The notes beneath the pieces are model-generated. The model did no database searches. It was given only the letters and a program-made list of their open reading frames with translations, and was not told the origin of the DNA. Source: Marichromatium bheemlicum (GTDB taxonomy: Bacteria > Pseudomonadota > Gammaproteobacteria > Chromatiales > Chromatiaceae). Taken from it: DNA of 64,000 nt. How positions within the stretch are numbered: position 1 is the stretch's first letter; each line of letters starts with the position of its first letter. The translations under genes and the position numbers were made by a program. Location of the stretch: NCBI RefSeq assembly GCF_012276755.1, contig NZ_JAAXKX010000013.1:1-64000 (forward strand), in the 5' to 3' direction. Positions 8,864 to 20,798 of this stretch are shown here, one piece after another.

Positions 8864-11305
8864 TCAGTCTGCACGGGTGCGGCGCACCCAACCGGTGAGG
8901 GTGTTGTAGAGCTCCTTGAGCCCGAGCGGCTTGCTCAGATAGTCGTCCATGCCGGCGTCGAGACACTGCTCGCGATCACCGGGCATCGCCAGCGCGGTCA
9001 GGGCGATGATGGGGGTACGCCTGAGTGCCGGTTCCTCGCGCATCCGCCGGGTGGTCTCGAGTCCGTCCATGCCGGGGATCTGGACGTCCATCAGGATCAC
9101 GTCGGGGTGGTGTGTGCGAGCCAGTGCCAACGCTGCTTTACCGCTGCGCGCGGTCTCGACCACGCAGCCGCGGATGCGCAGATAGGTGGCGATCATCTCC
9201 TGATTGCTCTCGTTGTCCTCGACCAGCAGGACCTGGACCTGTTCGAGCGTGCCTGGCTCCGGGACCTCATCGTCACCCGCGGCGTGGGCCCCTGGTTCGT
9301 CGCTGGCCTGCTGCGCGGCCGGATCCCAGGGCAATACGATGTCGAAGCGGCTGCCGGCACCGGGCTCGCTCTCGACCTCGATGCGGCCATGGTGCAGCTC
9401 GGCCATGCCTGCGGCCAGCGCCAGCCCCAGCCCGGTGCCGTCGTACTGGCGTGAGGGTCGACTGTCGAGCTGGACGAAGGGCTGGAACAGGCGTTCGTAC
9501 TGTTCGGCGTCGATGCCTACGCCGGTGTCCCAGACGCAGATGTGGACCTCGCCGCTGGCGGTATCGCCGCGGACCTCGAGCCCGATGCGCCCACCCTCGG
9601 GAGTGAACTTGACGGCATTGCCGAGAAGGTTGACCAGCATCTGCTTGAGCCGGCGGCTGTCTCCCTGGACCAATCGCACCGTCGGGTCGATGTCGGTGGC
9701 GATGGCGATCGACTTGCGTTTGGCCGCCGGACCGATCAGCCGCAGGCTCGCCTCCCAGAGCTGATTAACCGGGATCTGGTCCCAGCGCAGCTGCATCTGC
9801 CCGGAGGCCACGCGCGACATGTCGAGGATGTCGTTGATCAGCTCGAGCAGGTGGGCGCCGTTGTCGTGGATGGTATGGATGGCGCGTGCCTGCTGCGCGG
9901 TGAGTGGCCCGAGCAGGGTGTCGCCGATGGTCTCGGAGAGCCCGAGGATGGAGGTCAGCGGGGTGCGCAGCTCGTGGCTCATCGCCGCCAGGAATTCGTC
10001 CTTGGCGCGCGCGCTGCGGGCCAGCTCGACATTGGCGCGATCGAGTTCGGCGGTGCGCTCGCGCACCCGCTCGGCAAGCAGCGCGCGCTCCTCGGCGAGC
10101 GCCTGGTGGGCGCTGTGCAGTGCCCGTTCGGCACGCTTGCGTGCGGAGATGTCGGCGAAGGTGATCACCGCGCCGACCAGGCTGCCGTCGCGATAGATGG
10201 GGTTGGCGTGGTACTCGACCGGGAAGCTAGTGCCATCGGCACGCCAGAACACCTCGTCGTCGACCCGCGCCGGGGTGCCGTCGCGATGGGTGCGCGCGGC
10301 CTTGCAGTCGCAGACGTCGTAAGGGCTGGCGTCGGCGCGGGCGTGGTGCAGGGTCTGGTGCATGTCGCGCCCGCGCAGCGCCTCGGGGTGCGCATAACCG
10401 AGCATGCGCGCGGCGGCGGGGTTGCAGAAGGTACAACGGCCCTGGGTGTCGACGCCGTAGATGCCCTCGCCGGTGGATTCGAGTAACAGGCGAAAGCGCG
10501 CCTCGCTCTGGCGCAGGTGCTCCTGGGAGTTGGCGAGGTTCTCCTGCATGTGTTTGAGGGCGTGGAGCATCTGCGCGTGCTCATCGTCACCATCGACCTG
10601 GATCTGGGTGGAGAAGTCGCCGGCGCTTACCCGCCGCGCGATCGCCGTGGCGGTGGCGATCGGCTGGCCGATGGTGCGATCGAGTAGCCAGATCAGCGCC
10701 GCCACGGCCAGGCTCATCACCCCGAGCACCAACGCCAGGACCTTGAACTCGGCGCTGCGGGTCTGGCGGTCGATGCTGGCGATCTGCGCGCGCTCGTGGT
10801 CGCGCGCGGCGCTCACCAAGCGGTCGATCAACTCGGTGGGTTCACGGTCGATGCCGCGCACGTCGCGGTCGACGGCGATCTGGGCTGCGGGGTCCTCGAG
10901 CTGGTAGTGATCGAGCGCGGCGCGGTAGGCCGTGCCGAGTCTCAGGTGGGCGGCGAGGAAACGCTCGGCGCTGGCGCGGACCTGGGGGTCGTGGTCACGC
11001 AGTAGCGCGATCAATCGGGCGACGGCGGCGCGGGTCTCGGCCTCCTCCTGCTCGAACTGCGCGAGATAGCGTTGGTAGAGGCTGGGATCCTGGCCGCGCA
11101 GCAGGATGTTCTTCCACTCCTGGACCTGGGTCTTGAAGCTGACCTGGGCGGCTAGCGCGGTGGTGACGACCTGTGAGCTGCGCGCCCGGATCTCGGACTC
11201 GCGATCGGCCGCCTGTTTGTGGAGGTGGAAGCCGTAGAGTCCGACCACCAGGTCGACGATGAGAATGGCGATGAGTCCGCCGGCGAAGCGTGTGCGTACG
11301 TTCAT
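8864..11305 (-). CDS. Hybrid sensor histidine kinase (HAMP-PAS-HisKA-HATPase-REC)
   Basis: 813-residue membrane kinase. TM1 is at about 8-30, a helical four-helix-bundle-like periplasmic domain follows to about 190, then TM2 and HAMP. A PAS domain lies around 275-395 with the unusual Cys-rich segment YDVCDCKAARTHRDG. Next come a short coiled coil and HisKA with SHELRTP. The HATPase has N-box NLLGNAVKF and G-box DGTGLGLALA. The receiver domain has VEDNE, the phosphoacceptor Asp in DVILMDVQIPGMDG, and Lys in LSKPLG. It autophosphorylates and passes phosphate to its own receiver; no Hpt partner is adjacent. The Cys-rich PAS insert might respond to redox or metal (inference). Confidence 0.92.
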   Translation of the reverse strand: MNVRTRFAGGLIAILIVDLVVGLYGFHLHKQAADRESEIRARSSQVVTTALAAQVSFKTQVQEWKNILLRGQDPSLYQRYLAQFEQEEAETRAAVARLIALLRDHDPQVRASAERFLAAHLRLGTAYRAALDHYQLEDPAAQIAVDRDVRGIDREPTELIDRLVSAARDHERAQIASIDRQTRSAEFKVLALVLGVMSLAVAALIWLLDRTIGQPIATATAIARRVSAGDFSTQIQVDGDDEHAQMLHALKHMQENLANSQEHLRQSEARFRLLLESTGEGIYGVDTQGRCTFCNPAAARMLGYAHPEALRGRDMHQTLHHARADASPYDVCDCKAARTHRDGTPARVDDEVFWRADGTSFPVEYHANPIYRDGSLVGAVITFADISARKRAERALHSAHQALAEERALLAERVRERTAELDRANVELARSARAKDEFLAAMSHELRTPLTSILGLSETIGDTLLGPLTAQQARAIHTIHDNGAHLLELINDILDMSRVASGQMQLRWDQIPVNQLWEASLRLIGPAAKRKSIAIATDIDPTVRLVQGDSRRLKQMLVNLLGNAVKFTPEGGRIGLEVRGDTASGEVHICVWDTGVGIDAEQYERLFQPFVQLDSRPSRQYDGTGLGLALAAGMAELHHGRIEVESEPGAGSRFDIVLPWDPAAQQASDEPGAHAAGDDEVPEPGTLEQVQVLLVEDNESNQEMIATYLRIRGCVVETARSGKAALALARTHHPDVILMDVQIPGMDGLETTRRMREEPALRRTPIIALTALAMPGDREQCLDAGMDDYLSKPLGLKELYNTLTGWVRRTRAD

Positions 11306-11365
11306 GTGCGATCCGTCGGGGCGGGCCGGGTGCCCGTGCGATGGCGATCTCCGAGGCAGGCGGGG

Positions 11366-13057
11366 TCAGGAGGTGGAGGGGGCGGTAGCGTGGGCGCGTG
11401 CCAGCATCTCGCTGGCGTGCGCGCGGGTGCGCTGGGTGATCTCGGTGCCGCCGAGCATGCGCGCGATCTCCTCGACCCGGGCCTGTTCGTCGAGCGGTTC
11501 GATCCGGGTGTAGGTCTCGCCGTTGTGGCGTTCCTTGCAGACCCGGAGCTGACGATGGGCCTGGGCGGCGACCTGGGGGAGGTGGGTGACGCAGAGCACC
11601 TGGCGTTCGGCGCCGAGACGCCGCAGCAGTCGGCCGACGATCTCGGCCACGCCGCCACCGATGCCGACGTCGACCTCGTCGAAGACCAACGTGGGGATGC
11701 GCCCGCAGGCGGCGGTGGCGACCTGGATGGCCAGCCCGATGCGCGAGAGTTCGCCGCCGGAGGCGACCCGGGCGAGGGGCTGTAACGGTTGACCGGGGTT
11801 GGCGGTGACCATGAAGGTGACCCGCTCCAGCCCGCCGCCACCGGCCCGTTCCGTGGGCAGGGGGTCGAGGGTGACGGCGAAGCGCCCGCCGGCCATGCCG
11901 AGTTCGCCCATCGCGGTGCTCAGGGTCTGCGCCAGGCGCGTGGCGGCGGCGGCGCGCGCCGCGCTCAGCGCCTCGGCGCCCTGCAGATAGCGCCCCCAGG
12001 CCGCATCACGCGCCTCGGCCAGCCCGGCGAGCGCGACCGATGCCTGCTCGAGGGCGTCGAGTTCGGTGCGGCGCTCATGGAGATACTCGGGCAGCTGGGC
12101 GAGGAAGATGCGATGCTTACGCGCCAGGGTCTGCAGTTGTTCGAGCCGGTCCTCGACCCTGCTCAGGGCCGCGGGATCGAGTTCGAGCCCGTCGAGATAA
12201 TGGCGTAGCGCCGCAGCCGCCTCGCCGGCATGGATGCTGGCCGTCTCCAGTAGCTCGCGGGCCTCTCCCAGTGTCGGGTCGATGGCGGCGAGGTCGTCGA
12301 GTTCGGCGAGGGCGCCGTTGAGCCGGTCGCAGACCGTCGGCTCGCCCTCGGCCAATTCCTGGAGGATGGTGGCCGCGCCGCTCTGGAGTTGTTCGAGATG
12401 ACTGAGACGGCGCTGCTCGCCGTCGAGCTGTTCGAGTTCCTCGGCGTCGATCACCGCCGTCTCCAACTCCTCGACCTGGAAGCGCAACAGCTCGAGGCGC
12501 TCGGCGCGGCTCTGCGCCGCCTGTTCGGCGTGTTCGAGGGCGCGGGCGTGGTCGCGATAGGCGCGGAAATCGGTGGCGACCTGTTCGGCGAGCGCGCGGT
12601 GTCCGCCGTAGGCGTCGAGCAGGTCGCGCTGGGCCTCGCCGCGCAGCAGCGACTGGTGGGCGTGCTGACCGTGGATGTCGACCAGCAGTTCGCCGAGTTC
12701 GCGCAGCTGCGCGGCGGTCGTGGGGTGGCCGTTGACATAGGCCCGCGAGCGCCCCTTGGCCACCAGTAGGCGGCGCAGGATGCAGGTGTCCTCATCCCCC
12801 TCGAGTTCGTGCTCGCGCAGCCAGTCGCGCGCCGCCGGGTTGGCGCTGAGGTCGAAGCCGGCGACGATCTCGGCGCGTTCTTGACCAGGACGCACCAGGG
12901 TGGCGTCGGCCTTGTCGCCGAGGGCCAGGCCGAGGGCGTCGATGAGGATCGACTTGCCGGCGCCGGTCTCGCCGGTGAGCGCACTCATCGCGCCATCGAA
13001 CTCCAGCTCGACGGCACTGACGATGGCCAGGTCGTGGACCACGAGGTGGGTCAGCAT
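11366..13057 (-). CDS. recN: DNA repair protein RecN
   Basis: 563-residue SMC-like ATPase for double-strand break repair. Walker A reads GETGAGKS near residue 30. A long coiled-coil middle follows. The C-terminal half has the ABC-type signature LARVASGGELSRIGLA and Walker B TLVFDEVDVGIGGG, then the VTHLPQVAAQAH histidine loop. The start is ATG 13057 (MLTHLVVHDLAIV); upstream in-frame extension is not RecN-like. The recN-nadK pair in tandem is a common gammaproteobacterial arrangement. No clear LexA box was seen in the short gap to nadK. Confidence 0.97.
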   Translation of the reverse strand: MLTHLVVHDLAIVSAVELEFDGAMSALTGETGAGKSILIDALGLALGDKADATLVRPGQERAEIVAGFDLSANPAARDWLREHELEGDEDTCILRRLLVAKGRSRAYVNGHPTTAAQLRELGELLVDIHGQHAHQSLLRGEAQRDLLDAYGGHRALAEQVATDFRAYRDHARALEHAEQAAQSRAERLELLRFQVEELETAVIDAEELEQLDGEQRRLSHLEQLQSGAATILQELAEGEPTVCDRLNGALAELDDLAAIDPTLGEARELLETASIHAGEAAAALRHYLDGLELDPAALSRVEDRLEQLQTLARKHRIFLAQLPEYLHERRTELDALEQASVALAGLAEARDAAWGRYLQGAEALSAARAAAATRLAQTLSTAMGELGMAGGRFAVTLDPLPTERAGGGGLERVTFMVTANPGQPLQPLARVASGGELSRIGLAIQVATAACGRIPTLVFDEVDVGIGGGVAEIVGRLLRRLGAERQVLCVTHLPQVAAQAHRQLRVCKERHNGETYTRIEPLDEQARVEEIARMLGGTEITQRTRAHASEMLARAHATAPSTS

Positions 13058-13091
13058 GCGCCGTTGCCTCCGTGCACGGTCTGCGGTGCGC

Positions 13092-13985
13092 TCATGACTG
13101 GCGGTGCTGGGTCCGCCCACCCCAGCCGAGTTTGGCGCGGAGGATTTGGTAGTGGTCCTGACCGAGCGGGTGGAGCAGGGTGACGCGCTCGGGGTGGCGG
13201 CGGATCTCGATGCGTGCCCCGGGGGGGAGTTGCAGCTCGTCTTGTCCGTCACAAGTGACCTGGACGTGTCCCAGCTCGAGCGGCCCGACCCGGACCTCGA
13301 TGTGTCGGCTGGCGGGCAGTACCAGCGGGCGGTGGGCGAGGTCGTGGGGGCAGATCGGGACCAGCACGATGGCATCGAGTCCGGGATCGATCAGTGGACC
13401 GCCCCCGGAGAGGGCATAGGCGGTCGAGCCGGTGGGGGTGGCGATGATCAACCCGTCGGAGCGTTGGGCGTTGACGAAGACGCCGTCGACATAGGTCTCG
13501 AACTCGATCATCCGCGCGGTGTTCCACTTGTGGATGACGACGTCGTTGAGTGCGCTGGAGTGGCGCGATGGGGCCTGGTCGCAGTGCACCGAGGCCGCGA
13601 GCATGGAGCGCGAGTCGGTCTTGTACTCGCCCTCGAGGATGCGCTCGAGCACTGAGCCGATCTCCTCGGGCGAGACATCGGCGAGAAAGCCGAGTCGACC
13701 GAGATTGATGCCGACCAGGGGGACGTCGTGCGCGGCTAGGGTTCGCGCCGCGTGCAACAGGGTGCCGTCGCCGCCGACCACGATCACCAGGTCGCAGCGC
13801 TCGCCGAGCGCCTCGAGCGGGAGTGCGCAGCCGACGGCGGCATCGAGCAGGTGCGCACTCTCGGCATCGAGCAGCACCTCGAGCGCGTGGGCGCGCAGAT
13901 AGCTGCAGAGGGCCTGGAGGGTGCTGCGTGCCTTGTCGGGATCACCCTGCTTGCCGATGATGCCGATGGTCTGGAAGTGCGCCAT
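13092..13985 (-). CDS. nadK: NAD kinase
   Basis: 297-residue ATP-NAD kinase that makes NADP. Seen motifs: VGGDGTLLHAAR (the catalytic GGDG motif), GINLGRLGFLAD, NDVVIHKWNTARM, TPTGSTAYALSGGGP, and VTCDGQ near the C-terminus. ATG 13985 (MAHFQTIGIIGKQGD) fits the family N-terminus. It is followed closely by recN on the same strand and is divergent from the CIRCE-controlled hrcA promoter. Confidence 0.97.
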   Translation of the reverse strand: MAHFQTIGIIGKQGDPDKARSTLQALCSYLRAHALEVLLDAESAHLLDAAVGCALPLEALGERCDLVIVVGGDGTLLHAARTLAAHDVPLVGINLGRLGFLADVSPEEIGSVLERILEGEYKTDSRSMLAASVHCDQAPSRHSSALNDVVIHKWNTARMIEFETYVDGVFVNAQRSDGLIIATPTGSTAYALSGGGPLIDPGLDAIVLVPICPHDLAHRPLVLPASRHIEVRVGPLELGHVQVTCDGQDELQLPPGARIEIRRHPERVTLLHPLGQDHYQILRAKLGWGGRTQHRQS

Positions 13986-14071
13986 GGAGTTCTGTGTGGG
14001 GTTGGGGACGGCAGGACCGATAAACGTTAGCATGGGCGGCCAGACACGCCAATAGGCGTCCGGGGGCAGCC

Positions 14072-14100
14072 TTGACAGGGTAGGAGCAAATCCCTAAATT
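14072..14100 (+). promoter_or_regulatory. Sigma70-type promoter of the hrcA-dnaK operon
   Basis: TTGACA at 14072-14077 and TAAATT at 14095-14100 are separated by exactly 17 bases. The CIRCE operator begins seven bases downstream, so repressor binding would block the transcription start. Confidence 0.85.
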
Positions 14101-14106
14101 CCTGTG

Positions 14107-14133
14107 TTAGCACTCTCTGACGGTGAGTGCTAA
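14107..14133 (+). promoter_or_regulatory. CIRCE operator (HrcA binding site)
   Basis: Perfect inverted repeat TTAGCACTC-N9-GAGTGCTAA, identical to the CIRCE consensus including the 9-base spacer. It lies directly downstream of the -10 element and upstream of hrcA, giving autoregulated heat-shock control by HrcA, whose folding depends on GroEL. Confidence 0.97.
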
Positions 14134-14232
14134 CGGGGTCGACCCCTCTGATGTCCAAGGCCGCAAGGCAGGCGCAGGCGGGGTTCGGCGATGGTCCATC
14201 CGCGCGATCCAGTGATGTAGACGGCTGAAACC

Positions 14233-15288
14233 TTGGCAGGCGAGACGCGACAGTTCGATCCCCCGGTGAGCGAGCGGGCGCTGCTGTTTCTGAAGGCGCT
14301 GGTCGAGCGCTATATCAGGGATGGCCAGCCGGTCGGCTCGCGGACCCTGGCCAAGGACACCGGCCTCGATCTCAGCCCGGCGACGGTGCGCAACGTGATG
14401 GCCGACCTCGAGGACCTGGGGTTGCTGATCTCGCCGCACACCTCGGCCGGACGGGTGCCGACGGCGGCCGGGTATCGGCTGTTCGTCGACTCGCTGTTGA
14501 CGGTCAGCCCGCCCTCGGAGCACGACATCGCCTCGCTGCGCAGCACCTTCGAGCCGGGGATGGATGCCAAGTCACTGGTCGAGACCGCCTCCAACCTGCT
14601 CTCCGGGATCACCCACCTGGCCGGGGTGGTGATGTTGCCGCGTCACGAGCGCAACGCCTTTCGTCAGATCGAGCTGGTGCCGCTGTCCGACTCGCGGGTG
14701 CTGGCGATCCTGATCACCACCGAGGGTGAGGTCCACAACCGTATCATCAACACCGACCGGCGCTTCACCCCGGGGCAGCTCGAGCAGGCGGCCAACTATC
14801 TCAATCAGATGTTCACCGGGCAGGACATCAACGAGGTGCGTCGCCGGCTGCTCGAGGATCTCAAGCGCACCCACGAGAACATGGACCAGTTGATGATGCA
14901 CGCGGCGGTGCTCGCCCATCGCGTGGTCGAGGACGCCGACCGCAAGGACGACTGCTACATCGCCGGGCAAACCAATCTGATGGAGTTCGGTGAGCTCTCC
15001 AGTATGGACCGACTCAAGCAGTTGTTCGAGGCCTTCAACGAGAAGCACGAGATCCTCCATATCCTCGATCGCTGCATCGCCGCCGACGGGGTGCAGATCT
15101 TCATCGGCGAGGAGTCGGGTTACGCGCTGCTCGGTGACTGTAGCGTGGTCACCAACACCTACCGGGTCGAGGGTGAGGTGGTCGGTGTGTTGGGGGTGAT
15201 CGGTCCCACGCGGATGGATTACCAACGGGTGATCCCGATCGTCGACGTCACCGCGCGGCTATTGGCTGCGGCACTGCGCCAGAGCTAG
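14233..15288 (+). CDS. hrcA: Heat-inducible transcription repressor HrcA
   Basis: 351-residue repressor of class I heat-shock genes. The N-terminal winged helix reads LVERYIRDGQPVGSRTLAK, then LSPATVRNVMADLEDLGLLISPHTSAGRVPT. The C-terminus (IGPTRMDYQRVIPIVDVTARLL) is typical of the family. The start is taken as TTG 14233, because a TAG lies in frame at 14218 and no ATG is available. GTG 14266 would give a protein shorter than usual. The leader between the CIRCE element and the start codon is about 100 bases. It heads hrcA-grpE-dnaK-dnaJ. Confidence 0.96.
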   Translation: MAGETRQFDPPVSERALLFLKALVERYIRDGQPVGSRTLAKDTGLDLSPATVRNVMADLEDLGLLISPHTSAGRVPTAAGYRLFVDSLLTVSPPSEHDIASLRSTFEPGMDAKSLVETASNLLSGITHLAGVVMLPRHERNAFRQIELVPLSDSRVLAILITTEGEVHNRIINTDRRFTPGQLEQAANYLNQMFTGQDINEVRRRLLEDLKRTHENMDQLMMHAAVLAHRVVEDADRKDDCYIAGQTNLMEFGELSSMDRLKQLFEAFNEKHEILHILDRCIAADGVQIFIGEESGYALLGDCSVVTNTYRVEGEVVGVLGVIGPTRMDYQRVIPIVDVTARLLAAALRQS

Positions 15289-15370
15289 CGCGGAACAAGG
15301 TTTCATCGCGTGCTGTCGCGTCCGGGTCCGGCGTGGCGGCGCGGTCATTTGCGGAATTTGTGAGGTCACA

Positions 15371-16051
15371 ATGAACCCAGAGCAGAAGCGCCCCGAGGAA
15401 CAGCCCGAGCAGCCGGCGCAGGGTGGCGAGGACGCGGTGCATCGCGCCGCGGTCTCGGCCTATGCCGAGACCGCCGCCGAGAGCGAACCGCGCGCCGCCG
15501 AGCCGATGCCCGAGGACGAGCAGGAGGCCACGGCCACGCCCGAGGAGCAAGCAGCAGCACCGAGCATCGAGGAACTCAGTGCCGCGCTGACCGAGGCGCG
15601 TGCCGAGGCCGAGGCCCTGCGCGAGCAACTGCGCGACCAGCTGCTGCGTGCCCGCGCCGAGGCCGAGAACCTCAAGCGGCGTCACGCCAACGAGCTGGAG
15701 AAGGCGCACAAGTTCGCCCTCGACGGCTTCGTGCGTGAGCTGCTGGGGGTGCGCGACAGCCTCGAACTGGGCTATCTCGCGGCGCAGGACGAGGGCGCCG
15801 ACGTCGCCAAGCTGCGCGAGGGCACCGCGCTGACGCTGAAACTGCTCGGCGACGTGATGGACAAGTTCGGGGTGGGGCAGGTCGATCCCATCGATCAGCC
15901 CTTCGATCCCGAGTTCCATCAGGCGATGTCGATGCAGCCGCGCGAGGACGTCGCCCCGAACACCGTGGTGGAGGTGATCCAGAAGGGCTACACGCTCAAT
16001 GGCCGCCTGGTGCGTCCAGCCCTGGTGCTGGTCTCGCAGCAGCCTGCCTGA
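15371..16051 (+). CDS. grpE: Nucleotide exchange factor GrpE
   Basis: 226 residues; releases ADP from DnaK. The N-terminal 60 residues are acidic and Ala/Glu-rich (disordered tail). A long coiled coil follows (LREQLRDQLLRARAEAENLKRRHANELEKAHKFAL), then the beta domain with the family end signature VVEVIQKGYTLNGRLVRPALVLVS. The acidic tail is longer than in Escherichia coli GrpE. It sits between hrcA and dnaK. Confidence 0.97.
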   Translation: MNPEQKRPEEQPEQPAQGGEDAVHRAAVSAYAETAAESEPRAAEPMPEDEQEATATPEEQAAAPSIEELSAALTEARAEAEALREQLRDQLLRARAEAENLKRRHANELEKAHKFALDGFVRELLGVRDSLELGYLAAQDEGADVAKLREGTALTLKLLGDVMDKFGVGQVDPIDQPFDPEFHQAMSMQPREDVAPNTVVEVIQKGYTLNGRLVRPALVLVSQQPA

Positions 16052-16057
16052 GCGCGG

Positions 16058-16086
16058 CTTGAACGCCCTCGGGCCTCTCCCCAACT
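16058..16086 (+). promoter_or_regulatory. Candidate sigma32 promoter before dnaK
   Basis: CTTGAA at 16058-16063 and CCCCAACT at 16079-16086, with a 15-base spacer, resemble the sigma32 consensus CTTGAA/CCCCATNT. The site is in the grpE-dnaK gap, 55 bases before the dnaK start. This would add RpoH control to the CIRCE control. Confidence 0.5.
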
Positions 16087-16140
16087 GATCGAACAGCCAG
16101 GCGCCAAGGCGCCATACGACACCATTCGGAGACCATAGTC

Positions 16141-18081
<1,941 letters not shown>

Positions 18082-18205
18082 GGTGAGCGGCCGCTAGGCG
18101 GCCGCCTCGACCTGCTTGGCGAAAGCGTACTGACGTCCGTGCGTCCGTGCGCTTTCTGCTTAATGAACACGTCCGAGGCTGGCGTGCTGCGGCTGGAATG
18201 AATCA

Positions 18206-19345
18206 ATGTCAAAACGCGACTACTACGAAGTCCTCGGTGTTCAGCGCAACGCCAGCGAGGCCGACATCAAGAAGGCCTTTCGCCGGTTGGCGATGAAGTA
18301 CCATCCCGACCGCAATGGCGGCCCGGATGCCGAGACCAAGTTCAAAGAGGCCAAGGAGGCCTACGACGTCCTCAGCGACGCCAAGAAACGCTCGGCCTAC
18401 GACCAGTTCGGCCATGCCGGGGTCGACGGCGCCGCCGGCGGCTTCGGCGGGCCGGGCGATTTCGGTGGTGCCGGCTCCTTCTCCGATATCTTCGGCGACG
18501 TCTTCGGCGACATCTTCGGCGGCCGTGCCGGAGGGGGTGGGCGCCGTGCCCAGCGTGGCGTCGACCTGCGCTATGACCTGTCATTGACCCTCGAGGAGGC
18601 GGTCAACGGCAAGGACGTCAGCATCCGCATCCCCACCCAGGTCGACTGTCAGTTCTGCGGTGGCAGCGGTGCCAAGCCCGGCACCCAGCCCAAGACCTGT
18701 CCCACCTGTGGGGGTGTCGGTCAGGTGCGGATGCAGCAGGGCTTTTTCTCCATCCAGCAGACCTGTCCCGAGTGCCGCGGCACCGGGCACGTGATCGAGG
18801 AACCCTGCTCGCACTGTCGTGGCCAGGGTCGGGTGCAAGAGGAGAAGACGCTGTCGGTGAAGATCCCCGCCGGGGTCGACACCGGTGATCGCATCCGCCT
18901 CGCCGGCGAGGGCGATCGCGGCGAACTCGGCGGCCCGCCCGGCGATCTCTACGTCCAGGTGCAGGTGCAGCCGCACCCGATCTTCACCCGCGAGGACAGC
19001 AATCTCTACTGTCAGGTGCCCATCGGTTTCGTCGCCGCCGCACTCGGCGGTGAGCTGGAGGTGCCGACGCTCGACGGCAAGGTGATGCTGAAGATCCCCG
19101 CCGGCACCCAGACCGGCAAGATGTTCCGGGTCCGCGGCAAGGGGGTGAAGCCGGTCCGCGGCGGTCCGGTCGGCGATCTCATCTGCAAGGTGGTGATCGA
19201 GACCCCGGTCAACCTCACCGAGCGTCAGCAGCAGCTGCTGCGGGACTTCGAGGAGAGCGTCCGCGAGGGTGGCTCGCGCCACAACCCGCAATCACATTCT
19301 TGGCTCGACGGGGTCAAGAGCTTCTTCGAGAAGATGGGGCTCTAG
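18206..19345 (+). CDS. dnaJ: Chaperone protein DnaJ (Hsp40)
   Basis: 379 residues. The J domain carries HPD ([10 protein letters not shown]), then a Gly/Phe-rich linker. Four zinc-binding CxxCxGxG repeats follow ([32 protein letters not shown]), then the client-binding C-terminal domains. It stimulates DnaK ATPase. The gap after dnaK is 124 bases and contains GC-rich inverted repeats but no clear promoter. Confidence 0.98.
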   Translation: MSKRDYYEVLGVQRNASEADIKKAFRRLAMKYHPDRNGGPDAETKFKEAKEAYDVLSDAKKRSAYDQFGHAGVDGAAGGFGGPGDFGGAGSFSDIFGDVFGDIFGGRAGGGGRRAQRGVDLRYDLSLTLEEAVNGKDVSIRIPTQVDCQFCGGSGAKPGTQPKTCPTCGGVGQVRMQQGFFSIQQTCPECRGTGHVIEEPCSHCRGQGRVQEEKTLSVKIPAGVDTGDRIRLAGEGDRGELGGPPGDLYVQVQVQPHPIFTREDSNLYCQVPIGFVAAALGGELEVPTLDGKVMLKIPAGTQTGKMFRVRGKGVKPVRGGPVGDLICKVVIETPVNLTERQQQLLRDFEESVREGGSRHNPQSHSWLDGVKSFFEKMGL

Positions 19346-20224
<879 letters not shown>

Positions 20225-20230
20225 GTCGCC

Positions 20231-20257
20231 CGCCGCCCCACCGCCGGTGGGGCGGCG
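20231..20257. terminator. Strong bidirectional hairpin between dapB and the DUF3775 gene
   Basis: Perfect 12-base arms (CGCCGCCCCACC and GGTGGGGCGGCG) with a 3-base loop sit between two convergent stops at 20224 and 20265. There is no T-tract, but position and stability suggest a shared terminator. Confidence 0.6.
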
Positions 20258-20264
20258 TCCCGGC

Positions 20265-20657
20265 TCAGTCCTCGCAGGAGTAGCCGAAGGCGATCAACCC
20301 CTCCTCCAGGTCGTCGACCACCATCGGGTGCGCGAGCAGATAGGCGCCCGCGCGCAACGAGTACTCCCCAATGGCGTCATCGACCGCCGTCTCCCAATCC
20401 TCCAGCTCGTAGTCACCGCGCCCCAGCCACATCAACGCCACCAGTTCGGCACGCTGGCGCTGGCTCATCTCGGCGATGGCCTCGTTCATCGCCTGCAGCC
20501 CGAGATCGTCGCTGTGATCGGCGAGCATCTGCAGCGCCCAGTCCTCGGCCGGGCCCGAGGGCACATCGGGTAGCACCACCTCTTCCTTGGCCTGGAACTC
20601 ACGCACCTTGGCGATGATCTGGCACAGGGTTTCGGGTTGGATATGAAGCTTGCTCAT
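20265..20657 (-). CDS. DUF3775 family protein
   Basis: 130-residue soluble protein. The motif AELVALMWLGRGDYELEDWETAVDDA is the hallmark of the DUF3775 family, whose function is unknown. ATG 20657 (MSKLHIQPETL) is chosen with GAGGAGATCG just upstream as the ribosome site. Upstream in-frame sequence is unlike coding. It is divergent from the M48 lipoprotein gene and convergent with dapB. No membrane or export signal is seen. Confidence 0.7.
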   Translation of the reverse strand: MSKLHIQPETLCQIIAKVREFQAKEEVVLPDVPSGPAEDWALQMLADHSDDLGLQAMNEAIAEMSQRQRAELVALMWLGRGDYELEDWETAVDDAIGEYSLRAGAYLLAHPMVVDDLEEGLIAFGYSCED

Positions 20658-20713
20658 CGATCTCCTCGCTATCGGACGCAGCCGCCGCTGATTGGGCGAG
20701 CTGCCGTCGGCGC

Positions 20714-20725
20714 CAGTGTACACTG
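20714..20725. promoter_or_regulatory. 12-base perfect palindrome in a divergent promoter region
   Basis: CAGTGTACACTG is a perfect palindrome midway between the divergent DUF3775 and M48 genes. It could be an operator. No regulator is assigned. Confidence 0.3.
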
Positions 20726-20798
20726 CCGCCGGGGTCGTGGCGCAGGTCTCTCGCCCCCATCTCGCCAGCAATCATCCCTTGCCCTGGAGAGGATCCGG

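Noticed and set aside
18088-18106. Terminator after dnaK
   Set aside because: GCGGCCGC arms form a hairpin, but there is no T-tract and dnaJ continues in the same direction; left as an unassigned inverted repeat.
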